Source: Alphaproteobacteria bacterium (GTDB lineage: Bacteria > Pseudomonadota > Alphaproteobacteria > Rhizobiales > Hyphomicrobiaceae). From it: a DNA stretch of 64,000 nucleotides. Under the pieces are notes generated by a model that worked only from the letters and a program-made list of their open reading frames with translations, was not told the DNA's origin and searched no databases. Location of the stretch: the NCBI GenBank assembly GCA_018830445.1, contig JAHJSN010000045.1:1-64000 (forward strand), given 5' to 3'. The translations under genes and the position numbers were made by a program. Each line of letters starts with the position of its first letter. Position 1 is the stretch's first letter. Of the stretch, positions 57,730 to 64,000 are shown in pieces.

Positions 57730-58464
57730 TCATAACCCGAATTGTTCCGCCATCCGGTTAATGAGCGCAAGGACTTCTTCCGAATTCGGACGTGAAGACA
57801 CTTTTACTTGCGCGGGTTTGAATGGTGCTAGCGCATCCGCAGTCGCCTGCGAGATGCATACACAGGCTATCTTTTCAGCCTCTTTGGCAATCCCGGCCGC
57901 CTCGATCAGCCGGACGTAGGTTCGGGACGCTTCAGGAGACATCAAAAGTACGGCGTCGAGATGGCCTTTTGCTATGTCCGCAAGGGCTTCGTCGCTCAAC
58001 TTTTCCGCCGCCTGCGCTTCATAGCAGCGGACCGTGAAGATTTCAAAACCGTGCGTGCGAAGCGCTCCTTCCAGGTCGAATGCGAGTTTGTATCCGGCGA
58101 AATGAACCAGCCGCCCGCCGGCAGGACTGGCATTCGCCGTGATCACGTCGACCAGCCCGGCGGCATTTCCCGGCCCCTCCATAACGCCGTGAAAACCAAG
58201 TTCGTGGGCGTCTCTGGCGGTCCCCTTGCCGACCGCGAATACCGGCAGCTCGACGAGGCTCTGCAACACGGGGCTCTGCGCCAGCGCACGTACGGCGTTT
58301 CGGCTGGTCACGACGATCGCCTGCACCCCGCCCGGCCCCAGATCGTTAACGGGCATGAAACTGATGATCATCAGCGGCGACAACACCGCCGAATGGCCCG
58401 CCGCCTCCAACGCCGCCTTGGTTGAGCTGGCATCGGGTTCGGGTCTTGTGACGAGTACACGCAT
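57730..58464 (-). CDS. hemD: Uroporphyrinogen-III synthase
   Basis: The 244-residue enzyme closes and inverts ring D of hydroxymethylbilane to give uroporphyrinogen III. Recognisable segments are the start VLVTRPEPDASSTKAALEA, VVTSRNAVRALAQ in the middle and MSPEASRTYVRLI in the second domain. I use ATG 58464; the frame extends to 58533 without need. It lies between hemC and the mitofilin-like gene on the same strand. Confidence 0.9.
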   Translation of the reverse strand: MRVLVTRPEPDASSTKAALEAAGHSAVLSPLMIISFMPVNDLGPGGVQAIVVTSRNAVRALAQSPVLQSLVELPVFAVGKGTARDAHELGFHGVMEGPGNAAGLVDVITANASPAGGRLVHFAGYKLAFDLEGALRTHGFEIFTVRCYEAQAAEKLSDEALADIAKGHLDAVLLMSPEASRTYVRLIEAAGIAKEAEKIACVCISQATADALAPFKPAQVKVSSRPNSEEVLALINRMAEQFGL

Positions 58465-58552
58465 GATCAAGTTACCCGGTAGTCGCGGTGCTTCATTTAG
58501 CCTGCCCGAAGCGATCCGGGCGGTATATTTCATGACTATCGGCGCCTGCGAA

Positions 58553-59488
58553 CTAGAACGCCTTGAGCCTCGTCAAGAACTCGGGCCCGGCCTGGTCGAG
58601 CAGCGTACCGGCAAGTTCTTCACCGATGCGGATGGCACTCGCCGCCGGTCCGGTTCTCGTTCCACGATAGCGCTCTTTGCCGTCAGGAGACAGCACCTCG
58701 CCGCCCATCGTAAGCTGGCCGCCGGCAAGTTCCGCAAGCCCCCCGATCGGCGTCCGGCACGAACCTTCGAGTGTCTTCAGGAACGCGCGTTCCGCTGTGA
58801 CGCACAGCGCCGTCGCCTCGTCGTTGAGCGGCTGCAGGAGGTCGCGGATTGCTTCGTCGTCATCCCTGATTTCGATACCGACGGCACCCTGCGCAACGGC
58901 CGGGACCATAGTCGTCGGCTCCACGGCGGAGGTGATGCGGTCGGCCAAACCGAGCCGGTTGAGGCCAGCGCAGGCAAGAAACGTCGCATCAGCGACTCCG
59001 CTGGCAAGCTTTTCAAGCCGGGTTTGCACGTTGCCGCGAAAGCCCACGACTTCGAGGTCGGGACGCAGAAATTTCACCTGCGCAGCCCGTCTCAGGCTTG
59101 AGGTGCCGACTCTTGACCCCGCCGGCATCTCTTCGAGCGACGCATGGTTGAGGCTGATGAAGGCATCCCGCACGTCTTCGCGCGGCAGGATCGCCGACAG
59201 CCCCAGTCCCGGCGGCAGTTCGGTCGCCACATCCTTCATCGAGTGCACCGCCAGATCGATGTCCTTGGCGATCAGGGCTTCCTCGATCTCTTTGGTGAAC
59301 AGCCCCTTGCCGCCGACCTCAGACAGCGGCCTGTCCTGGATTCGGTCACCCGAAGTCTTGATGACGACGATCTCGAAGTTGTCCTCCCGCCTGCCGTGAG
59401 CCTCCATCAAGCGGCGGCGAACGTCGTGCGCCTGTGCCAGTGCCAGCGGCGATCCGCGGGTTCCGATCCTGATGACCGTGTCTTGCAA
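58553..59488 (-). CDS. hemC: Hydroxymethylbilane synthase (porphobilinogen deaminase)
   Basis: The 311-residue enzyme polymerises four porphobilinogens. Landmarks are IRIGTRGSPLALAQAH, DIDLAVHSMKDVAT with the catalytic Asp region, RVGTSSLRRAAQ, and EGSCRTPIGG, which bears the cofactor-binding Cys. I place the start at TTG 59488, where GAGGA stands at the right distance and the length matches the family. The ATG at 59545 is only three bases from another frame's ATG on the other strand and lacks a ribosome-binding site. Confidence 0.93.
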   Translation of the reverse strand: MQDTVIRIGTRGSPLALAQAHDVRRRLMEAHGRREDNFEIVVIKTSGDRIQDRPLSEVGGKGLFTKEIEEALIAKDIDLAVHSMKDVATELPPGLGLSAILPREDVRDAFISLNHASLEEMPAGSRVGTSSLRRAAQVKFLRPDLEVVGFRGNVQTRLEKLASGVADATFLACAGLNRLGLADRITSAVEPTTMVPAVAQGAVGIEIRDDDEAIRDLLQPLNDEATALCVTAERAFLKTLEGSCRTPIGGLAELAGGQLTMGGEVLSPDGKERYRGTRTGPAASAIRIGEELAGTLLDQAGPEFLTRLKAF

Positions 59489-59625
59489 GCTGATGTCCTC
59501 GGGTGTAGGGCGGGAGCCTGACCGCCGCTTCGATTGAGGCGGCATTAATGCCGTCTGGAGCCCGCGAACGCAAATCCGTTTGCATAGCGGGCGGACCCAA
59601 AGCCGTGAATTGGAGGGATTGGAAG

Positions 59626-60723
59626 TTGGCAGCCGCCGCGAGCGACCCGCGTGAAGCGCTTCTCCTCGGCATTGAGACGAGCTGCGACGAAACCGCCGCC
59701 GCCGTCGTCGCGCGTGGGGCCGATGGTTCCGCGCGCCTGCTGTCGTCGATTGTCCGGGCGCAGTGGGAGGAGCACGGCGCCTTCGGCGGCGTCGTACCTG
59801 AAATTGCCGCCCGCGCCCACGCCGAGTGCCTCGACGAAATTATCGCCCTGGCGCTCAAGGAAGCGGACGTATCGCTCGCTGACATCGATGCTGTTGCCGC
59901 CGCCGCCGGTCCGGGCCTGATCGGCGGGCTGATCGTCGGGGTGGTTTCGGCCAAGGCGATAGCTCTTGCCACGGCTAAGCCGTTCATCGCCGTCAACCAC
60001 CTCGAAGCCCACGCGCTGACCGTCGGCCTCACCGACGGCCTGCCGCCGCCCTATCTGATGTTGCTGGTTTCCGGCGGCCATACCCAAGTCCTGCTCGTCC
60101 GCGGTGTCGCCGACTACACCCGCATTTCGACGACCATCGATGACGCGCTGGGCGAAGCCTTCGACAAGACCGCCAAGCTTCTGGGCCTGCCGCAGCCCGG
60201 CGGCCCGGCGGTGGAGAAAGCCGCCCTTGCGGGCAATCCGGACCGCTTCGAACTGCCCCGGCCGATGAAGGGCCGTGCCGAACCGCATTTCTCTTTTGCC
60301 GGCTTGAAGACCGCCGTCCGCCAGCGCGCCCGCGAAGCCGCGCCGCTCAAGGATTCCGATATCGCCGACCTGTGCGCGTCTTTCCAGCAGGCGGTGCTCG
60401 ACACAGTTCTCGATCGCTGCCGAAAGGCTATTTCAATTGCCCGGGAAGGAACCGGCAATGAGATCCGGCACTTCGTTGCCGCCGGAGGTGTCGCAGCCAA
60501 TGCGGCGCTGCGCCAGGGGCTCACCGAACTTGCACGAAGCGAAGGGATGGATTTTCACGCACCCCCGCTTGCCCTTTGCGGCGACAACGCCGCAATGATC
60601 GCCTGGGCCGGTGCCGAGCGCCTGGCGAAAGGCCTCACCGATCCACTCGGCGCCCCGGTTCATCCGCGCTGGCCGCTTGACGGCAGTGCCGAAAAGGTGC
60701 GCGGCGCCGGCGTCAAGGCGTGA
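59626..60723 (+). CDS. tsaD: tRNA threonylcarbamoyladenosine modification protein TsaD
   Basis: The 365-residue ASKHA-fold enzyme transfers the threonylcarbamoyl group to A37 of tRNAs reading ANN codons. Segments [14 protein letters not shown], the metal-binding HAECLDEI and [24 protein letters not shown] and [11 protein letters not shown] are all present. TTG 59626, with GGAGGG eight bases upstream, is chosen as start over ATG 59548. It is divergent from hemC with about 137 bases between. Confidence 0.94.
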   Translation: MAAAASDPREALLLGIETSCDETAAAVVARGADGSARLLSSIVRAQWEEHGAFGGVVPEIAARAHAECLDEIIALALKEADVSLADIDAVAAAAGPGLIGGLIVGVVSAKAIALATAKPFIAVNHLEAHALTVGLTDGLPPPYLMLLVSGGHTQVLLVRGVADYTRISTTIDDALGEAFDKTAKLLGLPQPGGPAVEKAALAGNPDRFELPRPMKGRAEPHFSFAGLKTAVRQRAREAAPLKDSDIADLCASFQQAVLDTVLDRCRKAISIAREGTGNEIRHFVAAGGVAANAALRQGLTELARSEGMDFHAPPLALCGDNAAMIAWAGAERLAKGLTDPLGAPVHPRWPLDGSAEKVRGAGVKA

Positions 60724-60789
60724 GCGCGTTTAACCCGCGGGCAAAACCGGGTAGGTTTGCTTGGATTCTGCGGCAGGGGAAAAGCATAC

Positions 60790-61785
60790 ATGGCTATCAA
60801 AAGCGTAGGTGTGATCGGCGGTGGCGCATGGGGCACCGCACTGGCCCAGACCATGGCGCTCGCCGGCCGCGACGTCGTCTTGTGGGCCTACGAACATGAC
60901 ACCGTCCGCGAGATCAACGAGCACCACATCAACCGCGTTTTCCTCCCCGGTGTGACAATCGAGAAAAACGTCATCGCCACCGGCAAGCTTGCCGAAGTCG
61001 CCGCCTGCGACGTTATCCTGCTTGTCCCCCCCGCCCAGCACCTGCGCCGCATCGCCAGCGACCTGGCGGGGCACATTCCCGAAGGCCGCCCCGTCGTCGT
61101 CTGTGCGAAGGGCATCGAACAAGCGACCGGACGCCTGATGGGTGAAGTCGTCGCCGAGGCGTTGCCGCGCGCGCTGCATGCCGATCTCTCAGGTCCCAGC
61201 TTCGCCGCCGATGTCGCCCGCGGCCTGCCTGCCGCCGTCACATTGGCCTGCTCCAACGAAGCCGCCGGGCGTGAACTGGCCGACGGCCTTGGCTACCGCA
61301 ATTTCAGGATCTACTGGACCTCCGACACGATCGGCGTCGAACTTGGCGGCGCGGTGAAGAATGTTCTCGCCATCGCCGCAGGCATCGTCGATGGCAAGGC
61401 ACTCGGCGCCAGCGCGCATGCCGCACTCGTCACCCGAGGCTTTGCCGAACTACGCCGCCTGGGCGAATCGCTCGGCGCCCGCCCGGAAACACTGATGGGC
61501 CTGTCAGGGCTTGGCGATCTCATCCTCACCTGCTCCAGTCCGCAATCGCGCAACATGTCGCTTGGCCGGGCGCTGGGCCAGGGCCGCACGATCAAGGAAG
61601 TCATGGGCGAGCGCCGCGCCGTCACCGAAGGCGTCTTTACTGCTGCCGCCGTGATGAGGATCGCCGACGAAAGGAACATCGACCTGCCCATTTGCGCTGC
61701 CGTCCACGGCATCGTCGAAGACCGCCTGTCGGTCGATGATGCCATCGAGGGTCTGATGACCCGCCCGCAGCGCGCCGAAGATTGA
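60790..61785 (+). CDS. gpsA: NAD(P)-dependent glycerol-3-phosphate dehydrogenase
   Basis: The 331-residue enzyme makes sn-glycerol 3-phosphate for phospholipids. The N-terminal dinucleotide motif IGGGAWGTALAQTMALAG, GPSFAADVARGLP, the catalytic-Lys region ELGGAVKNVLAIAAGI and LSGLGDLILTC are all seen. It follows tsaD by 66 bases, as in many alphaproteobacteria. Confidence 0.95.
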   Translation: MAIKSVGVIGGGAWGTALAQTMALAGRDVVLWAYEHDTVREINEHHINRVFLPGVTIEKNVIATGKLAEVAACDVILLVPPAQHLRRIASDLAGHIPEGRPVVVCAKGIEQATGRLMGEVVAEALPRALHADLSGPSFAADVARGLPAAVTLACSNEAAGRELADGLGYRNFRIYWTSDTIGVELGGAVKNVLAIAAGIVDGKALGASAHAALVTRGFAELRRLGESLGARPETLMGLSGLGDLILTCSSPQSRNMSLGRALGQGRTIKEVMGERRAVTEGVFTAAAVMRIADERNIDLPICAAVHGIVEDRLSVDDAIEGLMTRPQRAED

Positions 61786-61818
61786 GATCCAGGTAAGGAC
61801 GGAGGGACAAGCGCCGAA

Positions 61819-62400
61819 ATGAAGAAAGCAACGCCAGCTGAGAAGCCATCAACCAAGAACGCAGCGACGAAGAAGGCGTCAGTCAAGAAGACCGCGAAGC
61901 AGAAAACACCAGCCAAGAAACCCGCTGCAAGACAATCCCCCGCCCCCGCAGCTCCGCTTCAGCGCCCCGCCTTTTGGCTCTTCAAGTCCGAGCCCGATGC
62001 CTTTTCCTTTGACGACCTGAAGAAAAAGGGAAAGAAGGGTGAGCAATGGGACGGCGTTCGCAACTACCTGGCGCGCAACAACATGCGCGCCATGGAACTG
62101 GGCGAACTCGGCTTCTTCTACCATTCGAACATCGGCCTGGAGGTTGTCGGCATCTGCGAGGTATGCAGGCTGGCTCACCCCGACTCCACGACGGATGACG
62201 ACCGCTGGGAGTGCGTCGACGTCCGCGCTGTCTGCGACATGCCGACGCCCGTGAAACTGGCGGACGTTAAGGCCAATCCGAAACTGGAAAAAATGTCCCT
62301 CGTCACCTCGATGCGCTTGTCCGTGCAACCCGTCCTCGCCGAGGAATGGGAAGAAGTCTGCCGGATGGGCGGCCTCGACCCGAAAGCGATTGCCAAATGA
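61819..62400 (+). CDS. EVE domain protein with Lys-rich N-terminal tail
   Basis: The 193-residue protein consists of a basic Lys/Ala/Pro/Thr tail (about residues 1-48) and an EVE (PUA-like) domain: FWLFKSEPDAFSFDDLKKKG, WDGVRNYLARNNMRAM, FYHSNIGLEVVGICEVCRLA and the terminal VQPVLAEEWEEVCRMGGL. EVE domains of this kind are found by genomic context to read modified nucleobases. The basic tail could bind nucleic acid. The last codons are inside the duplicated junction described separately. Confidence 0.88.
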   Translation: MKKATPAEKPSTKNAATKKASVKKTAKQKTPAKKPAARQSPAPAAPLQRPAFWLFKSEPDAFSFDDLKKKGKKGEQWDGVRNYLARNNMRAMELGELGFFYHSNIGLEVVGICEVCRLAHPDSTTDDDRWECVDVRAVCDMPTPVKLADVKANPKLEKMSLVTSMRLSVQPVLAEEWEEVCRMGGLDPKAIAK

Positions 62401-62551
62401 TGCCAAGCCCTACCAAGGCGACCAGCCGCGACTGCGGCTGCGGGGCAAGCCCCGCCCGCGCGGAGGCCCGTCGCCGAACGCAGTTCGGAGGCGGATCAGC
62501 CGCGAGCGAAACGATGCGCGGCCTCGACCCGAAAGCGATTGCCAAATGATG
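62364..62551. repeat. Palindromic insertion with 39-bp target duplication
   Basis: A 39-base block occurs at 62364-62402 and again at 62513-62551, with 38 of 39 bases identical. The 110 bases between carry three hairpins: 62423-62429 / 62434-62440, 62441-62446 / 62449-62454 and 62474-62478 / 62484-62488. The left copy holds the end of the EVE gene (stop at 62398). The right copy carries the start of the methyltransferase. Before insertion the two genes overlapped by four bases (ATGA). The core resembles REP/BIME-like palindromes. Confidence 0.75.
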
Positions 62552-63235
62552 GACAACGCTCCCCACTCCCGCCGCGACCGCCAGTCCCGAGTCGATTTCA
62601 TCCACGCCAACACGCGCCTGTTCGCCCCGGGTCTCGTGCCGGAAATCAAGCTGCATCTGGCCGATGAAAGTCTGCCGATGTGGGAAAAGACCGAAGCCGA
62701 ATTGGGTGAATTGAACCTGCCGCCGCCGTTTTGGGCCTTCGCCTGGGTCGGCGGGCAGGCGCTGGCGCGCTACGTCCTCGATAACCCGCTACTCGTTGCC
62801 GGCAAGCGCGTCCTCGACCTGGGCTCCGGCAGCGGCATCGTAGCGATTGCAGCGATGCAGGCCGGTGCGTCAACCGCTTGCGCAGCCGATATCGACGCCT
62901 ATTCCTCGGTTGCCGCGTCGCTTAATGCACACGCCAACGTCGTCATCATCGACATCGCGGAGACGGATCTGCTCGACTCGACGCCGGTAGACATCGACGT
63001 GCTCCTCGTCGGCGACTTGTTCTACGAGCGCGGCATGTCCGAGCGCGTTTTCGCCTTCATCGGCCGCATGGCGGCGGCCGGGGCGGTGGTCCTGGTCGGC
63101 GATCCAAAGCGCAGCTATTTTCCCTTCGACCTGTTCGATACCGTCGCCCGCTACGACGTCGCGACAAGTCGCGACATCGAGGACAGCGACGTCAAACCGG
63201 CCGACGTCTGGCGCTTGAAACCGGCAGCCGCTTGA
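62546..63235 (+). CDS. SAM-dependent methyltransferase (class I, METTL/Nnt1-like)
   Basis: The 229-residue class I methyltransferase has an N-terminal extension and the SAM motif VLDLGSGSGIVAIAAMQAGA (about residues 88-107), with the following acidic AADID loop and the motif GDLFYERG after strand 4. It resembles protein-lysine or ETF-beta methyltransferases, but the substrate is not certain. ATG 62546 is used; the longer frame from 62390 merely reads through the repeat insertion, with a composition unlike protein. Confidence 0.82.
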   Translation: MMDNAPHSRRDRQSRVDFIHANTRLFAPGLVPEIKLHLADESLPMWEKTEAELGELNLPPPFWAFAWVGGQALARYVLDNPLLVAGKRVLDLGSGSGIVAIAAMQAGASTACAADIDAYSSVAASLNAHANVVIIDIAETDLLDSTPVDIDVLLVGDLFYERGMSERVFAFIGRMAAAGAVVLVGDPKRSYFPFDLFDTVARYDVATSRDIEDSDVKPADVWRLKPAAA

Positions 63236-63254
63236 ACCGACGCTGCCGCTCGGC

Positions 63255-63446
63255 TCAGAGATACTTTACCGCCCCGTGGAGCAGAATCGCTGAACCGAAC
63301 GACAAAGATGCGACGAGACCGAGCGCCGCGCAGGTCGCAAGAATGTCTCGCGTCATCCACGGATGCACGACGTTGTTGGTCGGTTTCAGCCTCCGCAACG
63401 CGTAGTAGGTCAGTGCCAGCAGACCCAACCCCAGAATGATTTCCAT
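63255..63446 (-). CDS. Small two-helix membrane protein
   Basis: The 63-residue protein has two hydrophobic helices (MEIILGLGLLALTYYAL near the start, LATCAALGLVASLSFGSAIL in the second half) separated by a basic loop with HPWMTRD. No family is recognised. The Shine-Dalgarno is weak. It is convergent with the methyltransferase gene and starts a short minus-strand group with the next two genes. Confidence 0.55.
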   Translation of the reverse strand: MEIILGLGLLALTYYALRRLKPTNNVVHPWMTRDILATCAALGLVASLSFGSAILLHGAVKYL

Positions 63447-63506
63447 CTCATTGGACTTTCACTTGCGCGATCGAGCCGCGTCGGCCTCGCTTGGATCGCT
63501 TTGATT

Positions 63507-63710
63507 TTAAGATAGGCTGCGGCGCACGAATTCCGCTGCGACGACGGCAACCATCGCAGCAATAAAGCTGCCTGCGAGCACCATGACGCTCGTATTGGAA
63601 GGTTGCGCTTCGGGCTCGTAATTCTCGTCGCGGTTCTGCACTTCGCACGAGGCTTGCGCCTCGGCCGTTGCGGCAGCCGGCCTGGGAGTTCGGTGTTCGA
63701 TATTTGCCAT
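63507..63710 (-). CDS. Small protein with one C-terminal membrane helix
   Basis: The 67-residue protein has a polar, Ala/Glu/Asn-rich N-terminus and one C-terminal helix (TSVMVLAGSFIAAMVAVVAA, about residues 41-60) followed by a basic tail. ATG 63710 is preferred to the longer frame starting at 63743. No known family. It lies on the minus strand between the two-helix protein and the DUF1344-like gene. Confidence 0.55.
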   Translation of the reverse strand: MANIEHRTPRPAAATAEAQASCEVQNRDENYEPEAQPSNTSVMVLAGSFIAAMVAVVAAEFVRRSLS

Positions 63711-63785
63711 CACACGCACCTGCGTTGTCCGCCGGTCAAGCACGGATGACCGGCGGCGCGTTGAGTAATCGGGACGTGCGGTGGA

Positions 63786-64000
63786 TTAGTTCTTTGCGGA
63801 ACCGGTAGAGGCGCCGACGAATCTGGCCGTCTTGAAAACGTAGCCGTTTTCATCGGCAGAATAGGTCAGCGTGAGCTGGGAGCCGGCAACGGCTTCGCCT
63901 TCGACGGCGACCGTCTTGTCGAGAATGATCGTCGAGTTGTCGCCGAGTTGAATGCGCCCGGCGGAGTCGATCGATTTGACCGTGCCCGTCAGCGCCTCAT
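63786..64000 (-). CDS. DUF1344-like protein, C-terminal part
   Basis: The last 70 codons of a minus-strand gene are visible, ending at TAA 63786-63788. They encode GTVKSIDSAGRIQLGDNSTI with a following VAGSQLTLTYSADENGYVF, a short beta-barrel pattern like DUF1344 proteins, which are small and usually exported. The N-terminus, including any signal peptide, lies beyond the window. Confidence 0.55.
   Translation of the reverse strand, partial: EALTGTVKSIDSAGRIQLGDNSTIILDKTVAVEGEAVAGSQLTLTYSADENGYVFKTARFVGASTGSAKN

Overview
The window looks like the chromosome of a GC-rich alphaproteobacterium, most likely of the order Hyphomicrobiales (Rhizobiales). Evidence is the tsaD / hemC-hemD-mitofilin-hemY block, the fused pabB-pabC gene, the DevCAB-type exporter, the ChrR-linked lipid operon and an alphaproteobacterial type P conjugation locus. 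The genus cannot be named from the sequence.

Bases 1 to about 26,760 are the right part of an integrative conjugative element. It carries ardC (antirestriction), a ParB-like gene, a small cargo island (SPW membrane protein, YHS protein, AhpD-like protein, LysR regulator, GNAT acetyltransferase) and a compact conjugation operon: traG, a CopG-type gene, trbB-C-D-E-J, a structured gap, trbL-F-G-I, a DUF736 gene and an MFS transporter. An ion-transport cargo follows (corA, frameshifted ktrA, ktrB), then a small XRE repressor facing a divergent gene, and a large serine recombinase. The recombinase gene runs into the antisense strand of an initiator tRNA-Met gene, which marks the right attachment site. 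No relaxase gene and no left end are visible, so the element continues beyond base 1.

From 26.8 to 42.5 kb the sequence is core-like: DUF302 and TVP38 proteins, a GT2/GT39 glycosyltransferase pair, fused PabB-PabC for folate synthesis, a 595-residue protein of unknown function, an alpha/beta hydrolase, DUF2147, a DevC-DevA-DevB exporter and a DUF533 protein, with two strong bidirectional terminators between convergent genes. From 42.7 to 48.4 kb an RND permease / membrane fusion / TetR efflux operon is flanked by two inverted, nearly identical 169-bp palindromic repeats.

From 48.8 to 53.2 kb lies a ChrR-type zinc anti-sigma gene without an adjacent sigma factor. It is divergent from an operon for an FAD oxidoreductase, a DUF1365 protein and a cyclopropane-fatty-acid-synthase-like methyltransferase, as in singlet-oxygen-response regulons. 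A tRNA-Thr(CGU) gene follows. From 53.7 to 64 kb is heme and housekeeping territory: hemY-like, mitofilin-like, hemD and hemC on the minus strand, then tsaD, gpsA, an EVE-domain gene and a methyltransferase on the plus strand. The last two genes are separated by a palindromic insertion that duplicated their junction. The window ends with two tiny membrane proteins and the 3' part of a DUF1344-like gene.
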